64,000 nucleotides of DNA, from assembly GCA_014529385.2 (NCBI GenBank), contig CM043948.1, positions 25,292,451 through 25,356,450 of the forward strand, given 5' to 3'. The notes below the pieces were generated by a model, which was not told the DNA's origin, did not search any database, and worked only from the letters and a program-made list of their open reading frames with translations. Shown here one piece after another: positions 33,793 to 43,714 of this stretch. Made by a program: the position numbers and the translations under genes. Position 1 is the first letter of the stretch. Each line of letters opens with the position of its first letter. The DNA comes from Adiantum capillus-veneris (lineage: Eukaryota; Streptophyta; Polypodiopsida; Polypodiales; Pteridaceae).

Positions 33793-35378
33793 TCCCCCCT
33801 TCTTGAAAGAGTAATCGTCCGCGATTACACCATATCTGCAAAACAACTCAAGTTAGCTCAAAAAATTTCCGAGGGACAATCAGTTTGCTCTTTTAATAAG
33901 GAGTTAGCTTCTCCTTTCTGCTCTTTTGATCAAGGAGTTAGCTGCTCCTATCGGCTGTTTTGATCAAGGAGTTAGCTTCTCCTTTCGTCCAAATCGGAAC
34001 TCTTGATATTCCGGCGTAGTAAAATTAGCCATCACACCCAGACCGTACTGATCTTCCTCGGGTGTCTTGATGCACTAAAATTACATACCCAGGCAATCTC
34101 ATCCAATTAGGAATATTCAGTGGTTGGCACATCACAATGCAACACAAATGCTCACATATGCATGTTACAAGACATAGAAACATAAAGCCACCGATGAACA
34201 CTCCCCCCGCAAATAACCATCCAGGTCCGGGCCATGAGCTGTTCAATGACTCCCTCATCACTCCTCCCGCAAATAACCTAAAAAGGTCCGGGCCATGAGA
34301 TATAGAGGCCTTTTACAACCAAACGCCCCCCAGACCGCAGCCTGCGTCGTTTGGAGGTGCTGAGAGTAACCACTGCTCAGACTTCTTAATACTCCTCCCG
34401 CATAACCATCCAGGTCCGGGCCATGAGTAACAACAACAATACTCCCCCCGTAAATAACCACAAGGGTCCGGGCCATGAGTAACAACAACACTTTTCAATC
34501 ATTCAATACTCCCCCCGCAAATAACCACAAGGGTCCGGGCCATGAGTATGAACAAGCATTCTCAAACATAATTTCTCACTACTCCACTCGGGAGTAAAAT
34601 CACCAATCATTGAAACCAGTATTAAAACCAGAGTCAAACAATTCAAATCGGCACCAAGACAGGTTCAAAAAAGATACCATCCATTTCAAACAAATTTCAA
34701 ACAGGATCACCAAACAAGTTCTCAAACAGATTTCAAACTTAAAAACGCAATCTCGACATCAGTCGAGCTCGAAAAGTCGACGGACTTTCCATTCTGGAAC
34801 ATGCACCAAAAATTAGGGTTAGGTTCATTCCGTAAGGCCGTAGCTGAGCACAGCATGGTCCATCAGCTCTTGGACAGACAGTGTTTCTTTGGCGGCGATG
34901 GCAGTCCCAAGATAGCAATCGCACCGAATCTCCAAGGTCATCTGCTTGTGAAGAGACATCTACTGAGAGATGTCGAGAAATTTCAAGTTATGATCTGCTA
35001 GGGTTTCCATGGCAAGCATTTCAGGATACCCCACTCTGCCAGAAGTTGCACTCCGAAGGAAGATGTCAGAAACCATATAACTTCGGGCAAAAATTTTCTT
35101 GAAAGCTTGCCAAGTACTTGGAGTATGCTGCTTGGTAGCTATAGACATCAACATCTGCATGGCACTGCTTCTGAGAAAAACAATGACTTGAAACAAATCT
35201 GGATCCTTCTCTTGCATGGCTTATGCCATGTAAGACATGAGCGGTGAAGACGGGAGCGCGCCCGATGCGCGATGAAGTAAGGGTGGGAGTGGCTGATACC
35301 TCAAATATAATTCAATTCCAATAGCTCTGTCTGCTCTTTTGTAGGACCGGTATGCTTTCAGAAAAGCACACGCCTGAT
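33793..35378 (-). other. Element G internal region with tandem repeats and gag remnant
   Basis: Polypurine tract TTTCAAGAAGGGGGGA (33793-33808, minus). Three 34-bp units start at 33898, 33932 and 33966, each with AGGAG...CTCCT that can pair. Five 37-40 bp units (34200, 34260, 34391, 34441, 34508) carry GGTCCGGGCCATGAG and ACTCCCCCCGC. A minus frame at 34960-35217 contains STWQAFKKIFARSY, a scrap of gypsy Gag. No pol. Confidence 0.75.
34960..35217 (-). pseudogene. Element G gag remnant
   Basis: 85 codons with TPSTWQAFKKIFARSYM, the usual W-x-x-F-K-x-x-F segment of gypsy Gag capsid. Nothing else of Gag or Pol is left. It lies just downstream of the G primer site, as gag should. Confidence 0.55.
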
Positions 35379-35390
35379 GCTCTGATACCA
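35379..35390 (-). promoter_or_regulatory. Primer-binding site of element G
   Basis: Minus strand TGGTATCAGAGC, one base from the LTR at 35392. Confidence 0.92.
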
Positions 35391-35391
35391 C

Positions 35392-35479
35392 TGTCACAAG
35401 GCAGGCACCACGTGCCAATAGAAAAGAACAGACTGAACAGACTTTTAGCACTTCAATAACAACTGTTCAATAACAACTG

Positions 35480-35511
<32 letters not shown>

Positions 35512-36171
35512 CGACACGCGACACGGAGTGGCGAAATTCCACCCCAGAGAGTATTGGCCCCAAACCTTGGCGCCCCTTTCGGTATTTCTTTATATTACTG
35601 CTGATTCGCAAAGTACAACAGCCGGGGAGCACCTCCTCTGCAATCTGCGCGCTGAAGAGTGCCAGAGAGGGCCCCCAAGGCTCATATTTAAAGGCCCAAA
35701 GCCTAAAAGCATCAAATATGAAAAGTTGACCCCAAAAAATCACTTTCCTAAAATTTCGGGATTTCCCTAAAAATCCGCCGCGAATTCCGGGACGTCCGTA
35801 CAGGTGCCACATCATCATATTTTGATGTGCAAAGTCTTTTGAGTGTGTTCTGCTTTATTTTTAATGCCTTTATGCCACTTGGGACCCCATCGGACGGGAT
35901 CCCCATAAGTTGGTAGGACTTCTTCTTCTGTTGCTTGTTCTTCTTAGGGTTTCTAGAATTAGGGTTTGCAAGTTTTAGGGTTAGGGTTTCAACAGTTAGG
36001 GTTTCTGGCAAAAATTAGGGTTAGGGTTTCTGCTCTCATCTGTAAGTTGGCTCCATTCTTTAGGCTTTGACACATCAGCAGTTTGTTACATCTTTACGGC
36101 TGAAATCTGCAGCAGCATCTCTTCCTTGCAAAGATTGGTCTTCCCTTACCGGGTAGGGAGTGTTGGTTTGT
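35392..36171 (-). repeat. 5' LTR of element G
   Basis: Near-identical to 33007-33792 ((GA)n at 35485-35511, shared box at 35556-35595, TTAGGG-like tract 35943-36033). The end is clipped to GGTTTGT and joins AAGGTACTTAAGC, which resembles 32303-32330 in element F. Confidence 0.9.
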
Positions 36172-36739
36172 AAGGTACTTAAGCTTGATAAAAGTTGTTC
36201 TTTGCTTGAAAGCTCAGAATGGTTCCTTCATAATTTCCTACCCGCACTAGAAGGCAATTTGTTGGAGAACTACTGGATACCAGATCAATCATGGGCCTTC
36301 CGGATGGTTAAGCAAAGCAATTCATCGTATAAAACAATGTTCTGACTCAACACTCGAGAGTGATTGTCCTGGTTAGACACGTGCATATGTCGTGCATAAA
36401 AGCAATACGCATTTTATGAGTTCCTCAAAGATTTAACTTTGATCAAAGATCTGCCCTCTCACTTAAAGTTTGAGGGTCAAAAATTCAAGAGTTAGATTGA
36501 GTTTTGTTACTCCAAACTTTCTCCGGATAGCAATGTATCCTTCGAGCAGAGGTAACAAAAAATCGTTGTTTCTGAGTTCAATGGTTCTCGTCCCACTGCG
36601 GGGATTGTATTTTATGTACATCAAGGTGTACACTTTCAGCTTTTATTGCTGACTCCACCATCTGCTGCAAAGTATCTTGCAGATGGGTTTACAAAATTCG
36701 GGCAAAAGTCCTTCGTTAAATTTGTTCATCTTTCCTTCC
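36172..36739 (-). other. Element F non-coding segment right of G
   Basis: No gene. The first 90 bp resemble 32303-32390 (AAGCTT, TTCTTTGCTTG, GGTTCCTTC), so this part of F occurs twice around G. The rest is unassigned. Confidence 0.45.
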
Positions 36740-37242
36740 TCAGAGAGGATCAAGAATGGACCTACCTTGGCAAGAGTGAACCACTACTTGCTTTGACTCG
36801 CTCGTGTTCCTATTGGGCAAACCAATCCCAATCTTCTTGAATGCCCTCCTCAATGCGTAGAGGAAAAAAAATTTGTCGGAGAATTCAGCCTTGAATTGTT
36901 GTTGTAAGTTCCTTGCAGAGCTTTGGTATACCACCAAGTACTTGCAATCCCCTGGAGGTGTTTGGTCACATGCCTCACCTTCGAGGCTTCTCATAAATTG
37001 CCGTTTGCAAAGGCAACTTCAAACTGTCGAATAAAAGCAGTAGCTTTCAAGACATCTTCCCTTCCGTCAAAAGTATCAAGCTTGATTGGAGTGTTCCTAG
37101 GTCTAAAGACCTTCTTCATATCCTTCCCGAAATGATGGGATTTCTTGGCTATGGTTCTCGATTGATGTTCATGGATATCTTCTGGATTCTGAAGTATCTT
37201 GAGCATTCCGCTTCTCAGATTCTCTAGTTTCTTGAGCATCAT
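36740..37242 (-). pseudogene. Element F gag remnant
   Basis: Minus frames read RPRNTPIKLDTFDGREDVLKATAFIRQFEVAFANGNL and then, after a shift, pieces such as QQQFKAEFSDKFF and YALRRAFKKIG. This is the capsid region of gypsy Gag (F-D-G, A-x-x-F-I-R-Q-F-E-x-A-F). Frames are broken near 36994 and there is no zinc knuckle, protease or pol. It sits 200 bp downstream of the primer site. Confidence 0.75.
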
Positions 37243-37435
37243 GCTCTTGTCGCCTTCTCAAAGAATCCCAAGTCTTGTGTCGCCTTCTTGCAGAGAGAAA
37301 AAAAAAATTCCAACTCTGCGAGCTTTTCCTGCAGAACTTAGGTTTCTGCCTGCTTACTTCTCTCTTGGCTTGTCATGGCTTCTTTCCGTATCTTCCCAGA
37401 GTCGTCCACCTTTACAGAGAAAGAGAGGAGACCAT

Positions 37436-37447
37436 GCTCTGATACCA
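37436..37447 (-). promoter_or_regulatory. Primer-binding site of element F
   Basis: Minus strand TGGTATCAGAGC, one base before the LTR start at 37449. Confidence 0.92.
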
Positions 37448-37448
37448 C

Positions 37449-39499
37449 TGTCACAAAATGGGAGCGTACACTAGCACTTAGAAAATCTGAAAATTATAAT
37501 ACTTTGCAAACATGAGATAAGGGAGAAGATCACCACAGTATTGGGGACCAGAAGATGGGCTGGTCCCCCCCCGTTAAGAGTATTCTTTTATTCAGGGAGA
37601 ATTCGTATACAAGCATGAGAACCCGAGGAAACCCCTCCGTTCTGTAATCTTAGACCCGAAGGTCATGCTTTCCCGTAAAGGGCTTGGGCACAAGGCTGTT
37701 TCTTCCCGTAAGGGACTTAGGCACAAAGCCGTACTTTCCCGTAAGGGACTTAGGCGTGAAGCCGTACTTTCCCATAAGGGGCTTAGGCGTGAAGCCGTAC
37801 TTCCCGTGAAGGGCCTTCCCGTAAGACGGAAGATTCCTGCAAAACAAACCACACAAACACGTGACAACAATTCGTATGGCGAATCCACAATAGATACCTG
37901 TCGCTCTTGCGCGGGAAAAGCGACTTCCGTGCTTCGTAGTCTCACGATCTCTTGCGGCAGAGTCTTCTCTTGCTGATGTTGGTACCTCCCGTGAGTGAGG
38001 GCATGTGGTGCTTTTATAGCTCCCTAGCCACGGCACGAATAACTGCTCGCGTAGAGATCGTTTGTTTTTTTTTTTTTTTTTTTTTTTTGGCGCTGTTCTA
38101 CCCGAAATAGGGAGAGAGAATTCGCTAGCTGGTTTTGTTGCTTTATCTTCTAAGTGGCTGCCCACTTAATAAGTGGGCAGCTCGGCATATTTTAAAATTG
38201 GTCTGAACCTGCCCAAAAACTCAATAAAACCTTATAAGTTAAAACCAATGCATTTAACAACACTTCCCAGGCGTCCCTGGATGCAACCACATGCACGAAT
38301 GCAATGCAAACATAGATTCCTCGCGGGAAAGCGTCTGCCTTCCCGCGATTGTTCCTGCTTTTCGTAAAAAGCTTCATTGAACCCATTTTTATTCTTGTGC
38401 TTGCGTTCTTACGCGTATTTTCTTACTCAGTTCGGATTTCCTCCTTAGACCCTTAGTGTGTCCCCTTACCGATGAACCTGTCACCCATCTTGTGACTCAT
38501 CAGGGACCACCATTACCTGGTCTTCTCCCACCGAACTAACAGGCCAACTCCTTCACGGTGCTTCTTGTCACCCATCATATGACACACCAAAGTTGTCTGT
38601 TTCCTGATGGTTTTTCTTGCAGATCTGTGATTCCTTAACTTATTAGTTAACTTGTGCACATTTCTTATTAAAGTCCTAATTCTAGAAAATAGAAATTAGA
38701 AACAAAATAGTCAAATTAGTTTCAGTTCTTGTTCCGGGCCGTCGCTCACCGTAGGCGGACGGTTCCAATCCGAAGATTTCTTGTGCACGGCGGCACTTCC
38801 TTCCAATTTTTTTCCTCCTGCGAGTTATTACCACCAGCAGTGTTTTCCAAACGCCCATTAGAGTGTCTTCCTTACAGAATCATAAAAAATGATTGACCTT
38901 GCGAGCATCAATGACGCATTGCAAAATCTCAAGCAGATAGGATTCTAGCCATAGCATTTTCTGAACGTACGTTCAAACCCGGTTCACAATAGAGCGAACC
39001 CTCTTTGATTCTCAGGGATGTTCTCCCATATGTAATTCTTACCATTTTGAAACGGTTGGCGAACTATATTCTTACGAACAGAATAGTTCGAATTTATTCC
39101 AGCAGCGTGTAAATGCTACTTCACCTGCTCATGGAGAAACATATACCGCAACCAAAAGTTGCTACTGTAATGGTAAAAGCACATAGCGTACTCAATGATC
39201 ACGACCATAAGAAAACCTCTTCTCCGTAGAGAAACTCAAATTCCTTCTACCGAACACATCTCAAATAGAGATTCTCGTGTCGGAATATCCTTGCGCGCAA
39301 AAAGGAATACTTTCAATGACGCACTAGGAATACTCTGTACTCGGATGTCTCCAATGAGAAAAGCCCTCTCACTTAAAATTCCAATAATTCATTTAGAATT
39401 ATTTTTCCTTGGTGTTCCAAGCGAGAAAACCCTCTCACTTATAAATCCAATAATTCATTTAGAATTATTTTTCTATAAGATAAAGCCAATTTAGCAACA
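37449..39499 (-). repeat. 5' LTR region of element F (enlarged and rearranged)
   Basis: The left edge TGTCACAAAATGGGAGCG and right edge TTTAGCAACA match the 3' LTR edges, but the span is 2.05 kb against 0.55 kb. 37449-37610 matches the LTR loosely; 37665-37830 is a tandem repeat of about 33 bp; 38065-38088 is a T run; 38720-39305 copies the F internal block 31410-31960; 39310-39499 copies LTR 30441-30631. 38170-38720 is unassigned. Confidence 0.65.
37665..37830 (-). repeat. 33-bp tandem repeat (11-residue frame) in F LTR
   Basis: About five units of CCCGTAAGGGACTTAGGC type. On the minus strand the unit length keeps one frame open, giving repeats of GKYGFTPKSLT. Likely non-coding LTR sequence; the open frame follows from the unit being a multiple of three. 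Confidence 0.8.
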
Positions 39500-39528
39500 T
39501 ACACATAGGGTTAGATGTGCACGTGACA
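39500..39528 (-). repeat. Family X solo LTR (minus), last bases
   Basis: ATAGGGTTAGATGTGCACGTGACA completes the X LTR that stops at 30076; preceded by the second TACAC of F and followed by TCTAA. Confidence 0.88.
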
Positions 39529-39663
39529 TCTAAACTCAAAAGCAAAAAGCAATTGGTCCCAAAAAATGCCAAAAGGAGTCAACGCAATTTGCGAAAATCC
39601 GTCCAAGCCGCCACGTCATGAATCACCGCAAATCCACGAGCAGTTTGCCACGTTATCAATTTG
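39529..39663 (-). repeat. 5' LTR of gypsy E, second part
   Basis: Continues the E LTR after the TSD TCTAA (AACTCAAAAGC, TTGGTCCCAAAAAATGCC, similar to the matching part of the G LTR). The right edge is estimated; here it meets an inverted relative, the LTR of element I. Confidence 0.6.
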
Positions 39664-40095
39664 TAACTGGCTGACGTGGTAGCAGTACAAAACCGTCGCG
39701 TTTTGCGCTGACATGCCATGTGGCAGGCTGTACGGATTTCCATGATTCACGCTAGTTGTAGTTGCTTTTACAGTTACCTCCACATACAAGCACATCTCAT
39801 ACTTGTAGAATGTTCCATATTTTATGTAACTGCTTTTCAATGACCAAGGGCCTTTAAATATGAACCTTGGGCCACTCTTTCCCTCAGTTAGCAGACGAGG
39901 TTCTGAGCAGAGAGGACCCGCGGGAGTTGTAACTTCGCTGAAGCATTAATATAAAATTAAATATTGAAAGGGGCACCAGATTTTGGGGCCAATACCTCAG
40001 GGCACGGAATTACGTCGGGCCGTGTCAACTCTATTTTTTTTAAAGTGTGATAAAGTTGTGAAGTATTTTAAGTGATTCCAACTTGTGGTGCCCAA
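39664..40095 (+). repeat. 5' LTR of deleted gypsy I
   Basis: Inverted relative of the E LTR: GAAAGGGGCACCAGATTTTGGGGCC at 39966-39990, then CTCAGGGCACGGAATTACG and CTTGTGGTGCCCAAG mirror 28600-28760. It ends near TTTACA (40095) and is followed by a decayed primer site TTGTTATCAGC (40099-40109). Confidence 0.7.
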
Positions 40096-40109
40096 GTCTG
40101 TTTACAGAT

Positions 40110-40520
40110 TGTTATCAGCATGGAGAGCCTTTCCCAGATCTCTCTCTTTCTCTCTCTTTTTCTCTCTCTCTCATTCTCAGATGTCCGGTCTCTATCTACC
40201 TCAGTGATCTCTCTTCTCCACAGGTGTGCCTTGTTGTTGTGTTTGGCATTGCAGGTGTTCTAGATCGGAGTCGAGGTACCCACCAGATCACGAGCCAGTT
40301 CTTGTCTTCATTGCCAATTGGAGGGTAAGGTGGTCCAGAAATATTTGGTCGACAAGTTCAAGAACTATCTAGCTCTTGATGCAAATTGAATAGAGGAGGA
40401 CTTGACAAATACTCATCAGAAATTACAGCTTTACATTGATATTTTTGGTTTAGCTTGCAGAAGTGCACGTTGAATCTGGTGCAAAGTGTGCTTTCGAAGA
40501 GGGGAGCCACTACACTCCTT
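40110..40520 (+). pseudogene. Gypsy I remnant: chromodomain end of pol
   Basis: After a CT-rich leader (40136-40176), plus-strand sequence at about 40327-40450 reads VVQKYLVDKFKNYLALDAN-stop-IEEDL ... QKLQLYIDIF. This corresponds to the pol C-terminus of A and B (ARRYLVKFKNYPSLDAKWMEESEL ... LQLYLEAF), so it is what remains of a chromodomain. All of gag, RT and integrase are gone. A purine run GAAGAGGGGAG (40496-40506) precedes the 3' LTR. Confidence 0.75.
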
Positions 40521-41080
40521 TGTCACATATTATCTAGAAGAGAATAGAGTTACCCGATTTGTCTTTCACATATTGGGGGTGCTGACAGGGTGACAAAACT
40601 ATCCTAATTGAATTTATGGTGTCGCAAAACAATGATGTGGCAACTCCATCAGCTGGAAAGAGACGGCAGAGGGAGAGAGACGGACAATACAACCTCAAAA
40701 ACGCGTCAAGATTCCCGCCACAATTCGTACCATAAATTGCAGATTGACATGGCAGGCCTGTCGCTGACGTGGGAACCTTTATGCCTATAAAAGTAATTGA
40801 CTTTAGAAGCGTCATGTTTTTAGCAAAGCAAACTTTTGAGGACGCCTACTTTTGTAACTAAGGCCAGGTGCCAATTTTATAAGTGCCCCAGTTATGTCAT
40901 TTCAGTGTATGGTTATACACCTGCATAGTGACATTAGTTGTAATCTATGGATTGATTAATATAAAGTACCGAAAGGGGCACCAGATTTTGGGGCCAGTGC
41001 ATCTAAAAGTGAAACTCCGCGACTTTGGGTTTTGTCTGAAGTTGTTTGAAGTTCAAGTGTGATCAAGATTTTGTTTGTAT
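40521..41080 (+). repeat. 3' LTR of gypsy I
   Basis: Starts TGTCACATATTATC. It contains ATAAAGTACCGAAAGGGGCACC at about 40961-40982, the shared box, and then GGGGCCAGTGC. The 3' edge is approximate. A TATA-like TATAAAAG lies at 40786. Confidence 0.7.
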
Positions 41081-41324
41081 GTTGCTGCTAATTCACCACC
41101 TTGCCAATGGTTTTCCGGTTACACATACGATCTACATTAACGAGTCTTTCAAGAGAAGTGTGATGGTTGCACTTGTAGCCTTACTCAGAAAATCTTGATT
41201 TTCTGGTCCCACAAAAAGAGCATGAGCAACTTGGGCTCCCATGAGAGGGTAAATCGTATAATTAGTCAAATGCTAATAAAATATGTTGAAAGAAAGACGA
41301 ATGAAGAGAAGGAAATGATCAAAC
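41081..41324 (-). other. Start of intron 1 after TRM61 exon 1
   Basis: 244 bp between the putative splice donor and the LTR of element I. No second exon is seen. Confidence 0.6.
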
Positions 41325-41764
41325 CTTGCAGAGTTGGCTCTTTGCTCGTGGAAATCAAAGGTGTAGACATGACCAGTGGGAGCCACAGAGCGGGCCAGGG
41401 AAGTAGTGAGAGAGCCACTGCCGGTACCTGACTCAGCAACAAGGCTACCAGGCCTAAGCTCAAGGTAAGAGATAACAAAGCTGATGTCGGCAATGTAGAG
41501 GATTTGGGTTCTGTGGCTAAGCACACAGGTCCAAAGCTCAGGAGTAGGTGCAAGAAGATGAACAAAGCCTCCTGCCTTGCCGGAAACTTTGCACCCAAAG
41601 GGGTTACCAATCCAATCTGCGTGCCTGAAAATCCCATACCTGTTGCTTAGCTCCTCTCCTGACCGCACCGAGACTGCCTTCATTCTGTCATGCCTCTCAT
41701 AGACTATTACGACGTCCCCTTCCTGTATAGTCTCCCTCCTTTCTTCTACTGGACGGGCCAACAT
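41325..41764 (-). CDS. TRM61: tRNA (adenine58-N1)-methyltransferase catalytic subunit, exon 1 (partial gene)
   Basis: The minus strand from ATG 41764 encodes MLARPVEERRETIQEGDVVIVYERHD, then NRYGIFRHADWIGNPFG, a glycine-rich GGFVHLL, APTPELWT, LSHRTQILYIADISF, the AdoMet-binding motif ESGTGSGSLTTSLAR and GHVYTFDFHEQRANSAR. This is the N-terminal half of the Trm61/TRMT61A family, which with Trm6 makes m1A58 in tRNA in the nucleus. The open frame is interrupted after AAC-TCT-GCA-AG by GTTTGATC, a plausible 5' splice site at 41324. The catalytic C-terminal half (the VRD and DLP blocks) is not found anywhere left of it in the window, where retroelements start within 250 bp. Either the first intron holds the whole nest, or the gene is truncated. 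Confidence 0.85.
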
Positions 41765-43457
41765 CGACACAGGTGCGGTGGGGCGCGCAATGTTGTTAAA
41801 ACCTGAACTGCTTTGTTAGACTCTCTAGACTCTTTTTTGGCTAAAGGAAGAAATGATGAAATGTTTGAGCCATTGAAAGAAAAACTTTTTAAATATTATA
41901 TTCTTTTAAAAGATAATAAGTGGATCTTTTCATCATTGCAATTTGGTCCTTTGTTAAAAGCTTTTTTGATTTTTTTTGTTTTTTTGTTTTTGCTTATTTA
42001 AATTGTTTAAAAATTAAGTGCATTCATGGAAGTTTGATCTCATGATGTGAAATATTGCAATATTTTGATTTATGAAAGAATCTTATTATTTAAGTATTTG
42101 CTAAAAAGACATTATATAAAATTATTATTTTATTTTTTATGCTTATCAAATCTGTCTTTTCTTATGAAAGCATTAAAATATTGTCAGTTGATGATAGGAG
42201 CTATTGAGCATTCGATCTCTATGATTGGGGTTATGGGTTCGTTGAGCAATACCTGAAGATGTATCTTTGTATCTGATCAAACAGAAATGCTCGAATTGTT
42301 ACAAAAAATTATTATCGGCTTGCTAAAAAAGTCCTTAAAGAAAAAGACATTAAGGAGGGCATTAATAGAAGTTTGATCCCATGATGTAAGATGTCTCAAT
42401 ATCTCAATTGTGAAAAAAGAAATTATTTAAGAATCTCTTAAAAGAAATTATTTTATTATTATCTATGCTTATTAAATCTACTTTTTAGTTTGTAATTGGG
42501 TCTCTTTATTTTGTTCTTTTTATCTTTTTATTTTATTTTATTTTAGAATGCCAATGTGATCTTTTTATCTTGTTGTTTAAGTGGGTCCATCGTAAGAGAC
42601 AAGGTATCTTTAGGATAAAAGCCCTTATTTAAGGACAATGAAAATGTCATGCCTAAATCTCACATTGTGGTGTGATATTCTCAGGTTGCAATGGCAGTGC
42701 ATGTAGCTTAAGAAGTCACCAAGCCGGAAAAGAATTGTTGAATGCATTAGCTCAGTGTGCAAGAAACACAACAAGTGTTTGTGCCTCGTCGCGTTAAAAA
42801 AAGGGTTCATGTTGCAAGACTCACCCTATGCCAAAAGAAGTACAGATAGCGACAACCAAACTCATGACCTGACCTATAGAATAACGACGTGTCAGGTCAA
42901 GTAAACCAAGCACACGACCGCTGTTGTACTCCTTTTGAAGCGTCCAAAACTTTATTTATTAGGGGTGAGACAGACCTTATTCAGGGACTTGTCCACTTAT
43001 TGGATCTTTTACCCTGCTACTTCTTTATGGAGCTTGGGAAAAATGCTAAGACCTCAAGCATCCAAGTGTCAGCTTAAGGGTGACTCCACTTTTTCCATTT
43101 TGAAGGTCATAAAAAAACTCCCCTTTTCTTTTTACATTGACACAAATTTTAACATCACTATTTATTGACCATTTCACCTCTATGTAGATGTTGCGCATGG
43201 GGGGATTGGGGACGAAGAGAAAGTATATTTTCCATATCCATAATCCGTCATCGAAGGCAATGGTGGGCCCAGACCGATGGCTAGGTCAGTTTGGAACCAC
43301 TAGTTTGTAGTTGTGTGTGTATGTAGACAATACAGTTTTATAATAAAACAATACAATTGTAGCAATGATTAAGGCCTAATTTTGATAAATCTTCCCCACC
43401 CCTTAGCCATCATGACTCCTCACCTTGTTTGCTAATGAAAAATCAGAATTTCTTTTT
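41765..43457. other. Intergenic AT-rich DNA upstream of the TRM61 exon
   Basis: No gene found. It would contain the TRM61 promoter. A segment at about 42010-42165 (TTCATGGAAGTTTGATCTCATGATG) recurs in diverged form at 42355-42490, an old direct duplication. Stretches of poly-T/AT lie at 41950-42000 and 42510-42545. Confidence 0.55.
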
Positions 43458-43680
43458 GGTCTTTTATTTATCCAAAGAAAATTTATGATTACATGAGGAA
43501 GTATAATTAGAGAGTAGGTGAGTAGTCAAGGAGGAGTATCCAAAGTTCATGCAAGGTCGTGCTCTCTCTCTCTCTTTGGTCTTTTATTTGTCCAAAGAAG
43601 ATTTATGATTACATGAGAAAGTATCATTAGAGAGTAGGTGAGTATTCAAGGAGGAGTATCTAAAGTTGATGCAAGGTCGT

Positions 43681-43697
<17 letters not shown>
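43458..43697. repeat. 120-bp tandem duplication ending in CT repeats
   Basis: GGTCTTTTATTTATCCAAAG starts at 43458 and recurs at 43578 (GGTCTTTTATTTGTCCAAAG), and the whole 120-bp unit up to GCTCTCTCTC is repeated with about 10 differences. The second copy leads into a longer (CT)n (43681-43713). Confidence 0.9.

Positions 43698-43713
<16 letters not shown>

Positions 43714-43714
<1 letters not shown>

Larger units (their letters stand above)
33007..36171 (-). mobile_element. Element G: short non-autonomous LTR element
   Basis: Two LTRs (33007-33792 and 35392-36171) surround 1.6 kb with a primer site, a polypurine tract, tandem repeats and only a gag scrap. Both LTRs look highly similar by eye. 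No clear TSD is found: the right end stops at GGTTTGT and lacks the final TACA of the left copy. Confidence 0.85.
30077..39499 (-). mobile_element. Element F: rearranged gypsy-like, gag-only, hosts element G
   Basis: The ends TGTCACAAAC (30077) and TTTAGCAACA (39499) are flanked by TACAC (30072-30076 and 39500-39504). A 3' LTR (30077-30631), purine tract, primer site (37436-37447) and gag remnant are present on the minus strand. No pol is visible, so it is non-autonomous. The two LTR-bearing ends share termini but differ in length and order, so the copy is recombinant. Confidence 0.75.

Noticed and set aside
41266-41637. 123-codon minus frame overlapping the TRM61 exon
   Set aside because: Other frame of the exon; the 41325-41764 frame carries the family motifs.
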